Assembly: GCF_000381905.1 (NCBI RefSeq)
Contig: NZ_KB907248.1
Coordinates: 124,001 to 188,000 of the forward strand
Direction of reading: 5' to 3'
DNA: 64,000 bases
DNA from: Paenibacillus fonticola DSM 21315
GTDB taxonomy: Bacteria; Bacillota; Bacilli; Paenibacillales; Paenibacillaceae
The notes under the pieces are model-generated. The model did not search any database. It was not told where the DNA came from and saw only the letters and a program-made list of their open reading frames with translations. The position numbers were made by a program, and so were the translations under genes. Shown here one piece after another: positions 8,011 through 17,600 of the stretch (position 1 is the first letter of the stretch; each line of letters opens with the position of its first letter).

Positions 8011-9113
8011 TAGCGACCCACTACTTTCTGCCCCGGCTCTAGTCCCTTAACAATCTGCACATCCGTCGGAGTTTGAATCCCCACTTCCACATCGGCCTCA
8101 CGCTTTGTTCCATCCGGTTCAATGACCTGTACATAGGTACGTGATCCGACCGTCCGTAATGTAGAGATCGGGATAACGACTGCGTCCTCGATTCGCTGAG
8201 TAACGATAGAAACGCTTAACATCGTCCCGCGTCCTAACTCTTCAGGCCATTTCTCCAGCTCCACAATGAGGTATTTGTCAATGGAGTCCTTCTCTGGCGC
8301 ATTTCCTCCCATACCGTTGTTGCCGCCATTATCTCCACTGCTGTCCGTCGCGGAAGGCATCACTTTTACCTTGCCATTAAATGTGCCAAACGTATTAATA
8401 TCGACAGTTGCCTTCATCCCGACGGCAAGCTTCTCCAAATCATCCTTGCTAAATGTAGCACCAACCACAAGCGCCGAAGTATCAGAGATGACGCCTAATG
8501 ATTCATAAGCTTTGATGGTGCCGCCCTTCTCCGCCTTCAAGGAAATGATCGTGCCCGCAAACGGCGCCCGTAATGTCCCGTCAGCAATTTGCTGTTCAAG
8601 ATCGATCAGTTCTTGCCGCGCTTCCTCAAAAACGATGGTCGCTTCCTCGAATTCAAATTCCTCTTTCTCGTCCTTGGTCCGCAGCGTTTCCTTCATTGCG
8701 ATTTCCTGCTTGCGGAAATCCAGCTTCTTCTTGCGAAGCTGCTTTTGCAAATCTTCTACGTCAAGCTCAATGAGAATGTCGCCTTCAGCTACGTGATCGC
8801 CTGCTTTTACGCGGACGTTTTTAATATGCGTAGCACCTTTGTCATTCGAAAAATAGAGCGGCTCTTCCCGCTGACTTAATATTTTCCCCGTTGCCTTAAC
8901 TTGCAGTTCAATCGGTTCCTTCCGGACTTCGTATTCCGGCTTTTTCGAAATCGTCGGCGGTGTAATGACCGGAATATCCTCTTCCTCTTCTTCATTCGGA
9001 AGCAGTCCGCAGCCGGATGCACCGATAAGAACAATGCACAATGATATAAGAGCTAAAGCCCGAAATTGCCTCTTTCTATTCAATAAATTTTCCATCCACC
9101 ATTTCATAAACAT
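8010..9113 (-). CDS. HlyD/MacA-type efflux adaptor, predicted lipoprotein
   Basis: A 367-residue adaptor. The N-terminal hydrophobic segment ends in IGASGC, a plausible lipobox with Cys near 35. Then come a biotinyl-lipoyl-like half (GDHVAEGDILIELDVEDLQK), a coiled coil (about 135-185), a second lipoyl half (APFAGTIISLKAEKGGTI) and beta-barrel domains (VVIPISTLRTVG). This is the MacA/YknX architecture linking an ABC exporter to the outside. The first in-frame start lies inside the preceding ATPase gene. An alternative TTG at 9083, eight bases after GGATGG, would give a cleaner signal peptide. The start is therefore uncertain by about ten codons. The last base of its stop is the first base of the permease start. 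Confidence 0.85.
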   Translation of the reverse strand: MFMKWWMENLLNRKRQFRALALISLCIVLIGASGCGLLPNEEEEEDIPVITPPTISKKPEYEVRKEPIELQVKATGKILSQREEPLYFSNDKGATHIKNVRVKAGDHVAEGDILIELDVEDLQKQLRKKKLDFRKQEIAMKETLRTKDEKEEFEFEEATIVFEEARQELIDLEQQIADGTLRAPFAGTIISLKAEKGGTIKAYESLGVISDTSALVVGATFSKDDLEKLAVGMKATVDINTFGTFNGKVKVMPSATDSSGDNGGNNGMGGNAPEKDSIDKYLIVELEKWPEELGRGTMLSVSIVTQRIEDAVVIPISTLRTVGSRTYVQVIEPDGTKREADVEVGIQTPTDVQIVKGLEPGQKVVGR

Positions 9114-9936
9114 GGTCTGCTACCTCCAAGATTGTAGGATCGTGAGTAGTCATGCAAATCGTCACTTGTTCCGTATGTATAATATTTTTGAATACGGCCA
9201 TCACCTGCGCACCCATTTGCGAATCAAGATTCGCTGTCGGCTCGTCAGCTAGCAGCAGTTTGGGTCTATGGGCAATCGCTTTAGCAATCGCTACCCGCTG
9301 CTGCTCCCCGCCTGACATTTCAAACGGACGATGAAACATTCTTTTGCCAAGCCCAACCAACTCCAGGCATTGCGTCACGCGCGACTTCCATTGCTGGGAA
9401 GGGACACCTGCCATACGCAGCGACAGCTCTACATTCTCCCATGCCGAAAGCAAAGGCAGCAATGCATAGGCTTGGAAAATGAAACCGATCTGATCCCGCC
9501 GCAAAACTGTACGCTTGTCATCACTAAGCTTATGCAGCGCCTGGCCTTGAAACAAAATTTCGCCTTTGTTGGGCTGATCCAGCCCGCCAAGCATGTTCAG
9601 GAGCGTTGTTTTCCCCGATCCCGACCTGCCTTTCAGCATAACAAGCTGGCCGGACCGGACCTCCATGTTAATGCCCTTGAGCACATGAAGCTCTGTCCCG
9701 CCTACCGGAAACGTCCGGTGCACCTCTTTTACCGAAAGAATCGTTTCGCCTGGAGCCCTAGGCGCTGAAATTCGTCCGGTGTCTGCGCCTTCCATATTTT
9801 CGCTATCATTCATTAACTGAGGCTGCTCTGAATTAACGTTCACATCATGTTCCTCCGGCAAGCTGTCCCCGTTCAATGCTGCACTATCCAGGCCGGATTG
9901 TTTCGATTTTGCTGAGTTGCGAAGCCATCGCATCAT
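9076..9936 (-). CDS. ABC transporter ATPase, LolD/MacB type
   Basis: A 286-residue ATPase. The first ~65 residues are a Ser/Glu-rich extension absent from typical 220-230-residue LolD proteins. Then come Walker A GRSGSGKTT, Q-loop QAYALL, signature MSGGEQQRVAIAKA, Walker B LLLADEPTANLD and the switch histidine in TTHD. It is the first gene of the five-gene operon; an AGGAG lies 11 bases before the ATG. Having two different ATPases with one FtsX permease suggests either a heterodimeric ATPase pair or two alternative ones. The downstream adaptor gene overlaps its 3' end by about 38 bases. Confidence 0.87.
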   Translation of the reverse strand: MMRWLRNSAKSKQSGLDSAALNGDSLPEEHDVNVNSEQPQLMNDSENMEGADTGRISAPRAPGETILSVKEVHRTFPVGGTELHVLKGINMEVRSGQLVMLKGRSGSGKTTLLNMLGGLDQPNKGEILFQGQALHKLSDDKRTVLRRDQIGFIFQAYALLPLLSAWENVELSLRMAGVPSQQWKSRVTQCLELVGLGKRMFHRPFEMSGGEQQRVAIAKAIAHRPKLLLADEPTANLDSQMGAQVMAVFKNIIHTEQVTICMTTHDPTILEVADHVYEMVDGKFIE

Positions 9937-10141
9937 TGTGTATCGGTCTCCTATGCTTCCTATTTTTCTTTTCTATAAAATCCATCACGTCTAGCATTAT
10001 AAACGAAAAATCATGGCAAAAAGTTACAACATTTTTTACGATATTGAGATTTTATTTCCATTATTTATTCGCTGAAGGATGGACGCAACTTTGTTAAGAT
10101 GACGAAAGCGCGAATTTTTTCGTACAAGGGGGATTATTATC

Positions 10142-11770
10142 ATGACACGTCGCACGAATGCAAAAATATTATTTCTAATTACTCTCACGCTTTTTGTTTA
10201 TAATAGTTGCAAGCTTCAGCCGTCCATCACAGCCATGAAGCAGAATAATCCTTTTCAGGACATTGACATGAGCTATGCTAAAAAAGAGATTGTGGCACTG
10301 TATAACGACAATATAATGACGGGAACCGAGCCTGGGAGATTTGCCCCGAAACAGTCCATCACCCGCGCGGAGTTTCTGACAACGCTGGTTCGCTTGCTCC
10401 GCCTCACTCCGGTACAAGCTGAAGTGCCATCTTACAGCGATGTTCCTTCATCCAAATGGTACTACGGCTACATACAAGCAGCTACCGAAATCGGCCTTGC
10501 TGCGGGAACAGGCTTTGGAACGTTTAGCCCTAATCGGCCTCTGAGCCGTCAGGAGGCCGCAGCCTGGATCGTACGAGCATTCAAGCAGCATCCTGCTCCT
10601 ACTGCTACGCTGCCGCCATACCGGGATCAATCAGAAATTGCCTCATGGGCGCTTCCTTATGTACAGACAGTAACTAAGCTGCAATTCATGGTCGGGTACG
10701 AAGGCTTCTTTCAACCCAAGCAATCGTTATCCCGCCAGGAAGCGGCCTCTCTTCTTTATCGCGTACTAGGTCATAAGACGTGGTCGGGAGAAATCGGCAA
10801 AGTTATCAGCCAAAAAATTCAACTCGGCTGGCAATATGGACAGACGGCCGAGCAGTATAAGCAAAGCTTGCTGAAATCCAATGTTAACGTCATGTCTCCA
10901 CGATGGTATTTCCTCGAAGGGGACGGACAGTTGCATGACTATACAGATACTTCTATTCTAAAGTGGGCCAAGCAGCATAACAAAGCGGTTTGGGCTATGC
11001 TGGGGAACAGTTTTGATATGGAGGCGACGCATGATCTTCTGTCCTCGCAGGCCGAAACGGCAAGCTTTACGCGCAGTCTTATCACATTCGTCCAAAAGTA
11101 TGGATTACAGGGAATTAACGTCGATTTTGAAAATGTACACTCCGATGACCGTGCTTACTTCACCCGCTTTATCAAGCTGCTTAGTGAGCAAATGCATGAG
11201 ACCGGAGCTGTTCTGTCGGTCAATGTGTCACCCGAGCTTGGCACGGACTGGACGGCGGCTTTCGATTACAAGGCCATAGGACAATATGCCGATTATGTTG
11301 TGCTAATGGGATATGATGAACATTGGTCAGGAGGCTCCTATGCCGGTTCTGTCTCCTCCTTGCCTTGGGTACGAAATGGTCTTGAAACTTTGCGGCAGGA
11401 TGTGCCTGATCAAAAAATCATTCTGGGACTGCCCTTCTATAACCGTGATTGGAGAATCCAAGAAAATAGCACCTCGATCACCGCTCTCGATTCCACGGAC
11501 ATTACCCTTAAGAAGCAGTCTGAACTGATGCAAAGCTATAAGTTTCGCCCTGCATGGAATGACATGCTGAATCAGTATATCGCGACTTATAACGACAGTG
11601 GTCTTCACCGGATATGGCTGGAGGATTCCCGTTCTTTATCACTGAAATACCAAATGGCCCTAGAACGAGACATCGCTGGCTTTGCCTACTGGCCCATCGG
11701 CGGAGAGACACCGGATATTTGGACGAGCCTAAGTAATGCCGAACGTTATTCCTCGTACTCATTCTATTAA
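10142..11770 (+). CDS. S-layer-anchored GH18-family glycoside hydrolase
   Basis: A 542-residue secreted protein. An N-terminal signal segment (to about residue 31) is followed by three SLH domains (about 36-85, 98-150 and 160-210; FQDI.., YSDVPSSKWYYGYIQAA, YRDQSEIASWALPYV), which bind pyruvylated secondary cell-wall polymers. The C-terminal half is a GH18 barrel. Its catalytic motif GINVDFENV places the acid Glu at 330, with VVLMGYDEHW and FAYWPIGGE as further barrel strands. This resembles the spore-cortex/chitinase-like YaaH/YvbX group, so peptidoglycan or chitin-like glycan is the likely substrate. The ATG follows AAGGGGGATTATTATC. It is divergent from the exporter operon and ends in a strong terminator. 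Confidence 0.87.
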   Translation: MTRRTNAKILFLITLTLFVYNSCKLQPSITAMKQNNPFQDIDMSYAKKEIVALYNDNIMTGTEPGRFAPKQSITRAEFLTTLVRLLRLTPVQAEVPSYSDVPSSKWYYGYIQAATEIGLAAGTGFGTFSPNRPLSRQEAAAWIVRAFKQHPAPTATLPPYRDQSEIASWALPYVQTVTKLQFMVGYEGFFQPKQSLSRQEAASLLYRVLGHKTWSGEIGKVISQKIQLGWQYGQTAEQYKQSLLKSNVNVMSPRWYFLEGDGQLHDYTDTSILKWAKQHNKAVWAMLGNSFDMEATHDLLSSQAETASFTRSLITFVQKYGLQGINVDFENVHSDDRAYFTRFIKLLSEQMHETGAVLSVNVSPELGTDWTAAFDYKAIGQYADYVVLMGYDEHWSGGSYAGSVSSLPWVRNGLETLRQDVPDQKIILGLPFYNRDWRIQENSTSITALDSTDITLKKQSELMQSYKFRPAWNDMLNQYIATYNDSGLHRIWLEDSRSLSLKYQMALERDIAGFAYWPIGGETPDIWTSLSNAERYSSYSFY

Positions 11771-11785
11771 ATAAATAACTTAAAG

Positions 11786-11824
11786 AAAATAACCATTCCC
11801 TTGTCATGCGGGAATGGTTATTTT
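11786..11824. terminator. Strong bidirectional terminator
   Basis: AAAATAACCATTCCC and GGGAATGGTTATTTT form a near-perfect 15-bp stem around a 9-base loop, with A and T runs at its two feet so that it can work in both directions. It ends the GH18 gene. It also lies just beyond the pyrE relic on the minus strand, so it may once have ended a pyr operon there. Confidence 0.85.
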
Positions 11825-11837
11825 GCTTAACTTTAAT

Positions 11838-11891
11838 TTATACTCCGAATGATGCCGGATTTTCGCGCCAGGATTTAAGCAATGCCAAATG
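11838..11891 (-). pseudogene. Relic of a pyrE 3' end
   Basis: On the minus strand 17 codons plus TAA encode HLALLKSWRENPASFGV. The intact pyrE 1.3 kb away ends DLELLKSWRQNPASLK. The match covers LLKSWR.NPAS, but most third codon positions differ, so it is a diverged copy and not a recent duplication. A stop codon directly precedes it and no further pyrE sequence was recognised. It lies beside the GH18 terminator, the position expected for the end of a pyr operon. About 300 bases of A+T-rich sequence without recognisable genes follow before the next start at 12140. Confidence 0.65.
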
Positions 11892-12139
11892 TTACAGTCC
11901 CTAACGGGAGCAATAGTACAAGGAGATGATAAGATCATCAACTAGTCTTGCCAATCGGTAACTTACCATATTTCTCTAGTAAAAGTAAAAATATATAAAT
12001 ACCGTTTACATATTTTGTATTATGTGTTAATTTAAAGCTATGTAATTCATTTTCATATTTTTAAAACAATTGTAGAGCTGGCCAGCTTACAATATAAACA
12101 GATTTTGTGCTTTTATTAAAAAAAGAAGAGGTTGATAAA

Positions 12140-12701
12140 ATGAGAAGAATTTTTATTTTAGCAACCAATTGACCAACTTAATAATAGTGATAGTATTTTA
12201 TATCATAGTAAGAGCATTCAATTACCACCAAACCTGACTAAAAAACAAAAGGAAATTCTTACATCACAGATTCGAGAACTGGAACGCAGTGAAAACAGTG
12301 GAATAAAGCCTGCATTGGTACCAACTCCAGTTTTCGTTCCGTACGTCGTCTCTTCATATGAATATGATAAAAAGAAATTAGCTACCTACTTGGAGAATAA
12401 ATCCAACGTCACTCAAACTGTTAGCAAGACAATTGAAGTATCATTAGATATGTCTGGAAGCGGTACACTCGGAAAAACACTTGCGATACAATTAGGATTT
12501 CAAGCATCCTTAAAAGAATCATATACTGCAACGGCAGACGTCCCTGCAAGAACTACTTATTATGTTGACCAGATTGATCACTGGAAACATATTCAAGGAA
12601 AATACGACATATATTTATTCATGAATGGTGTACTTACTCATACAGGTAGTGGTGACTGGTCTGCTGAAGTTCCACAATATGTTGCTTGGAGTATAAGATA
12701 A
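12140..12701 (+). pseudogene. Frameshifted gene for a secreted beta-rich protein of unknown function
   Basis: A good ribosome site (AAGAAGAGG) precedes the ATG at 12140, but that frame stops after MRRIFILATN. The next frame is open from 12162 to the TAA at 12699-12701 (179 codons). It continues with QPIDQLNNSD, a Lys/Gln/Glu-rich helix and VPTPVFVPYVVSSY. Then come Ser/Thr-rich alternating strands (TQTVSKTIEVSLDMSGSG) and a C-terminal part with DQIDHWKHIQGKYDIYLF. The start of a signal peptide is present but its hydrophobic core is missing, which fits a small deletion with frameshift. The alternating Ser/Thr strands are reminiscent of secreted pore-forming beta proteins, but I do not recognise a family. 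A sequencing error is possible. The first in-frame alternative start is a TTG at 12315. Confidence 0.55.
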
Positions 12702-12820
12702 AAGTAATTCTTAAAATTACTATAGATTAGACAATACAATTAACTGTAGAATGATAGTGAAATGATCACTAAAATACATTTCATTACATTTTACAGTTTT
12801 TAATTTAGGAGAGATTATTC

Positions 12821-13066
12821 ATGAAGGATCGTTTTTATTTAATCATTGCTTTATGTACTTTTATTACTGGTAGTTTTTTTAGTCTGCTACTAAATTTCTT
12901 AACAGTAATTGTACATGAGTCGCAGCCAAGCAAACCATTAACAGATTTATTTCCGTTCTTAGCACTACCGTTTTATTTAAGGTTACTAGAAATTGGTTAT
13001 TTGGCTCTAATTATTATCTTTCTTGTTAAATATAATCGTTCAAAAAGTAAAAATGATACAGGTTGA
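12821..13066 (+). CDS. Small two-helix membrane protein of unknown function
   Basis: An 81-residue protein with two predicted membrane segments (residues about 5-32 and 50-70), a short polar loop between them and a basic tail (KYNRSKSKNDTG). The ATG follows AGGAGAGATTATTC. It lies 119 bases after the broken secreted-protein gene, in the same orientation and the same A+T-rich islet. Secreted-protein plus small-membrane-protein pairs often represent a bacteriocin and its immunity protein, but nothing here proves that. Confidence 0.65.
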   Translation: MKDRFYLIIALCTFITGSFFSLLLNFLTVIVHESQPSKPLTDLFPFLALPFYLRLLEIGYLALIIIFLVKYNRSKSKNDTG

Positions 13067-13108
13067 TTTTACAAAAAAACTTCGAAATAAAAGTCTATCT
13101 GCATAATT

Positions 13109-13148
13109 AAAGAACGAAACATTTACGGAGACAAATGTTTCGTTCTTT
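13109..13148. terminator. Bidirectional terminator between the islet and pyrE
   Basis: AAAGAACGAAACATTT pairs with AAATGTTTCGTTCTTT (16 bp, 8-base loop). It separates the plus-strand membrane-protein gene from the minus-strand pyr operon and can serve both. Confidence 0.85.
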
Positions 13149-13153
13149 GGGTT

Positions 13154-13792
13154 TTACTTTAACGACGCCGGGTTTTGCCGCCATGACTTTAATAGCTCCA
13201 GGTCTTCCGGCTGAATGTCGCCGCGCTGTACGGCCACATCAATCAATGCCGTATAGTTGGACAAGGTTTGCAGCGGGATACCAGCTTCAGCAAACGCCTG
13301 CGCCGCCTTGCCCAGCTGGTAGTTAAAGATAGCCAGCACGGCCAGCGGTTCTGCCCCGGCTTCTCGAACGGCCTGCGCCGCTTTGATCGAGCTGCCGCCG
13401 GTCGAGATCAGATCCTCGATGACGATCACCTTTTGCCCCGGTTTGATCAAGCCTTCGATCAGATTCTCCTTGCCGTGTCCCTTCGCTTTATCACGAACGT
13501 AAATCATCGGCAATCCGAGCTTCTGGGAGACGAATGCCGCATGAGGAATTCCAGCGGTAGCCGTTCCTGCAATTACTTCAGCCTGCGGATAAACACTGCG
13601 GATGATCGCGGCGAACGATTCCGCGATCAAATCCCGGATTTCGGGATAAGACATCGTAAGACGATTGTCGCAATAGATTGGCGACTTGATTCCTGATGTC
13701 CAAGTAAACGGCTGGTGAGGACGCAGAGCGACCGCCTCAATTTCCAGCAATTTATCAGCGACTTCTAGAGCAATTTGATTTGTATTTACCAT
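13154..13792 (-). CDS. pyrE: Orotate phosphoribosyltransferase
   Basis: A 212-residue cytoplasmic enzyme that joins orotate to PRPP, giving orotidine 5'-phosphate. The PRPP-binding motif is VIVIEDLISTGGSS, preceded by the catalytic-loop region RDKAKGHGKENLIEG and by AGTATAGIPHAAF. Length is normal for the family. The ATG overlaps the end of pyrF, with AGGAGATGATG inside pyrF as ribosome site, so translation is coupled. It is the last gene of the pyr operon, and its C-terminus is the region duplicated in the relic at 11838-11891. Confidence 0.96.
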   Translation of the reverse strand: MVNTNQIALEVADKLLEIEAVALRPHQPFTWTSGIKSPIYCDNRLTMSYPEIRDLIAESFAAIIRSVYPQAEVIAGTATAGIPHAAFVSQKLGLPMIYVRDKAKGHGKENLIEGLIKPGQKVIVIEDLISTGGSSIKAAQAVREAGAEPLAVLAIFNYQLGKAAQAFAEAGIPLQTLSNYTALIDVAVQRGDIQPEDLELLKSWRQNPASLK

Positions 13793-14523
13793 GCTTTCAT
13801 CATCTCCTCAATAATAAGCTCAGCAGCGCGGCGTGGATCTTTGGCCTGGGTAATCGGTCGTCCAACGACGATAAAGTCCGTTCCCTGACGGATCGCGTCC
13901 CCTGGAGTAAGTGTGCGGAACTGATCTCCCGCAGCACTGCCTGCCGGGCGAATACCTGGTGTTATCGTCTTGAAGCTTTCCCCGCAGTGCTTTTTGATCG
14001 CCTGTACTTCCAGCGGGGAGGCGACGACTCCGTGTAAACCAGCCGCTTTAGCCAATGCCGCATAAGCGACGACCGCGTCCTCCATCGTGCCTGGAATGCC
14101 TATTTCATGATTCAAGGCTTCCTGGCTTGTGCTCGTCAGCTGAGTTACCGCAATAATTGTAGGCATCGCAAGCGACGGGTCGCTCTCCAGTGCTGTTCTG
14201 GCGCCTTCTAATGCGGCAGCCATCATTTTCAGCCCTCCAGCGGCATGCACATTGAACATGTCTACACCTAGCCGGGTTACACTGTCAGCTCCACCTTTCA
14301 CGGTATTTGGAATATCATGCATTTTCAAATCCAAAAACACACGATATCCGCGCTGCTTAAGCTCCCTGACAAAATCAGGGCCCACTGCATAATACAACTG
14401 CATCCCCAGCTTCACATAGCAAGGAATCCCTTCCAAATCCGCGATCAGCTTCCTCGCTCCTTCCGCAGTTGGATAATCAAGCGCAACCATAAGGCGCCCG
14501 GCAGCCTGTTCAAATGTACTCAT
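13786..14523 (-). CDS. pyrF: Orotidine 5'-phosphate decarboxylase
   Basis: A 245-residue TIM-barrel enzyme producing UMP from OMP. The catalytic Asp/Lys motif is DLKMHDIPNT, the N-terminal strand LMVALDYPT and the phosphate-binding end IVVGRPIT. The ATG follows GGGGGGACCAATATA. It overlaps pyrE by seven bases and lies 93 bases after carB. In B. subtilis pyrK and pyrD lie between carB and pyrF; here both are absent. Confidence 0.96.
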   Translation of the reverse strand: MSTFEQAAGRLMVALDYPTAEGARKLIADLEGIPCYVKLGMQLYYAVGPDFVRELKQRGYRVFLDLKMHDIPNTVKGGADSVTRLGVDMFNVHAAGGLKMMAAALEGARTALESDPSLAMPTIIAVTQLTSTSQEALNHEIGIPGTMEDAVVAYAALAKAAGLHGVVASPLEVQAIKKHCGESFKTITPGIRPAGSAAGDQFRTLTPGDAIRQGTDFIVVGRPITQAKDPRRAAELIIEEMMKAW

Positions 14524-14616
14524 TATATTGGTCCCCCCGTCATACTTGCAGCTCCGAAGCCGAAGTCTCCGGAGCCGCGCTATTCCTAAAAGGCGTGTAA
14601 CATCATAACATATTGA

Positions 14617-17600
14617 TTACAAAGACGGCATCGCTTGGGAAGAGAAATTAATCGTCTCCAGCATATTTAGCAGTGCACGCACCGTGTCGAGTGAAGTCAT
14701 GCACACAACGCCATTCTCCACCGCTTCCCGGCGAATACGGAACCCGTCACGCTCTGGCTCCTTGCCTTTAGTAAGCGTATTGATTACAAAATGAGCTTCG
14801 CCATTGCGAATCAGATCGAGAATGTTCGGAGTTCCTTCGCTTAATTTGTTTACGGTAGTTACATGAATATCGGCAGCCTGGAGTGCGGCGGCTGTACCGC
14901 CTGTCGCCAAAATTTGATAGCCGAGGCTGGAAAATCCGCGCAGCAGCTCCACAGCTTCTTCCTTATCTTTATCCGCTACCGTAGCGATAATCGCTCCGGT
15001 GTTTGGAATTTTCATTCCGGCACCGATCAGGCCTTTATACAGCGCTTTGGCATATTGCGGATCGCGCCCCATCACTTCGCCGGTCGACTTCATCTCCGGC
15101 CCTAAGGTCGGCTCGACCCGGCGCAGCTTGGCGAAGGAAAATACCGGAACCTTGACCGATACGTGATCCGCTTCCGGCCACAAGCCGTCGGAGTATCCCA
15201 GATCCTTCAGCTTCGAGCCGAGAATGCACTGGGTAGCCAAATTGGCCATCGGAATGTTCGTTACCTTGCTCAAGAACGGCACCGTCCGTGAAGAGCGCGG
15301 GTTAACTTCAATTACATAAACTTCGTTGTTATAAATTACGAACTGAATGTTTACAAGCCCGACCGTCTTTAATTCTTTGGCAATCTTTATCGTAATCTCG
15401 GCGATTTTCTCCTTCAATTCAGCAGAGACATGCTGAGGCGGATACACTGCAATAGAGTCGCCGGAGTGGACGCCCGCTCTTTCGACATGCTCCATAATCC
15501 CCGGAATGAGCACGGTCTCGCCATCGCAAATCGCATCGACTTCAACCTCTTTCCCAAGCATGTAGCGGTCGATCAGAACCGGATGCTGCGGGTTGATGTT
15601 GACAGCCTCTTCCATATATTTTAGGAGCTCCTGATCAGAATATACAATTTCCATCGCCCGTCCGCCTAGTACGTAGGAAGGACGCACAAGAACAGGATAG
15701 CCGAGCGACTGCGCTGTACCTACCGCCTCATCTACGGAGGTGACCGTACTGCCTTTCGGCTGGGCAATATGCAGCCGGGACAAGAGAGCCTCAAATTTTT
15801 TGCGATCCTCGGCCTCGTCGATGCTCTCCAAAGAGGTACCGATAATACGAACGCCTGCAGCCTGCAGCGGTGCAGCGAGATTAATCGCCGTCTGGCCGCC
15901 AAACTGGACGATAACGCCTACCGGCTTCTCCTCTTCAATGACATTCATAACGTCCTCAAAGAACAGCGGTTCAAAATACAGCCGGTCGGATGTGTTGAAG
16001 TCCGTCGAGACGGTTTCCGGGTTATTATTAATGATGACTGCTTCATAGCCAGCCTTCTGAATCGCCCATACAGCATGAACCGTCGAGTAATCAAACTCAA
16101 TCCCTTGACCGATCCGAATCGGACCGGATCCAAGCACAACAATTTTCTGTTTTTCCGTTTGTACCACTTCGTTTTCTACCTCGTAAGTAGAATAATAATA
16201 AGGAGTGGTGGCCTCGAATTCCGCCGCGCAAGTATCGACCATTTTATATACCGGACGCAGTTTGTGTTCCTTACGCAGCTGGGTTACACTATCCTCTGTT
16301 GTATGTGAGCCCGACGGCTGTCCGGCCGCCCGCAGTTCAGCAATGGCCCTATCGGTAAATCCAAGGCGCTTCGCTTCATATAATGTTTCAAAGGTTAGCG
16401 CAGACTCTGAGGCAATGTGCTTCTCGAACGCGACAAGTCTTTCGATTTTGTCCAGGAACCACCAGTCAATTTGCGTCAAATCCTGAATTTGCTGCAATTT
16501 GTAGCCGCGGCGGAAAGCTTCGGCGATCAGAAACAGCCTTTCATCGTCCGCTTGGATAAGTCGTTGATCCAACGTTTGTTGACTCAATTGTTCGACGCCT
16601 TTTAAATATAGACGATGTGTGCCGATTTCCAAGGAACGGACGGCTTTATGAATCGACTCTTCAAACGTCCGGCCAATGGCCATGACTTCGCCGGTCGCCT
16701 TCATTTGCGTTCCGAGCTTCCGGTTCGCGTGAATGAACTTATCAAACGGCCAACGCGGGATTTTGCTGACAATATAGTCGAGCGTCGGCTCGAAGCAGGC
16801 ATAAGTTTGCCCTGTTACCGGGTTAACGATTTCATCGAGCGTATAACCAAGCGCAATTTTAGCTGCCATTTTGGCAATCGGATAGCCCGTTGCTTTGGAG
16901 GCCAGTGCCGAGGAACGGCTGACCCGCGGGTTCACTTCAATTACATAGTATTGAAAGCTTTGCGGGTCGAGGGCAAACTGGACGTTGCAGCCGCCCTCAA
17001 TGTTCAGAGCGCGAATGATTTTAAGCGATGCGGAGCGGAGCATTTGATATTCGCGGTCCGAAAGCGTCTGGCTTGGCGCAACGACAATGCTGTCTCCGGT
17101 ATGCACACCGACAGCATCAAAGTTCTCCATGTTGCATACGACAATACAGTTATCATTCGCATCGCGCATAACCTCGTATTCAATTTCTTTCATACCGGCG
17201 ATCGATTTCTCGATCAGGCATTGTCCAATCGGACTATAGCGAATACCGGAAGCAACTGTCTCCTTCAGTTCTTCTTCCGTTGCGCAAATGCCTCCCCCTG
17301 TACCGCCTAGTGTATAGGCCGGTCGAACAATGACCGGATAACCGATCTCTTCCGCGAACCGCAGCGCTTCCTCAACAGTAGTAATAATTGTACTTTCTGG
17401 TACCGGCTGCTCTAGTTCACGCATCAACTCGCGGAACAGATCCCGATCCTCCGCCTTCTCGATCGAAGTAAGCTGCGTACCGAGCAGCTTGACATTCTCG
17501 CGCTCCAGTACTCCAGCGCGAGCCAGTTCGACCGCCATATTCAGGCCGGTCTGGCCGCCAAGCGTCGGCAATAGCCCATCCGGGCGCTCCTGCCGGATAA

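Noticed and set aside
16615-17310. 231-codon plus-strand frame opposite carB
   Set aside because: It is the complement of a conserved gene, without a domain pattern or ribosome site.
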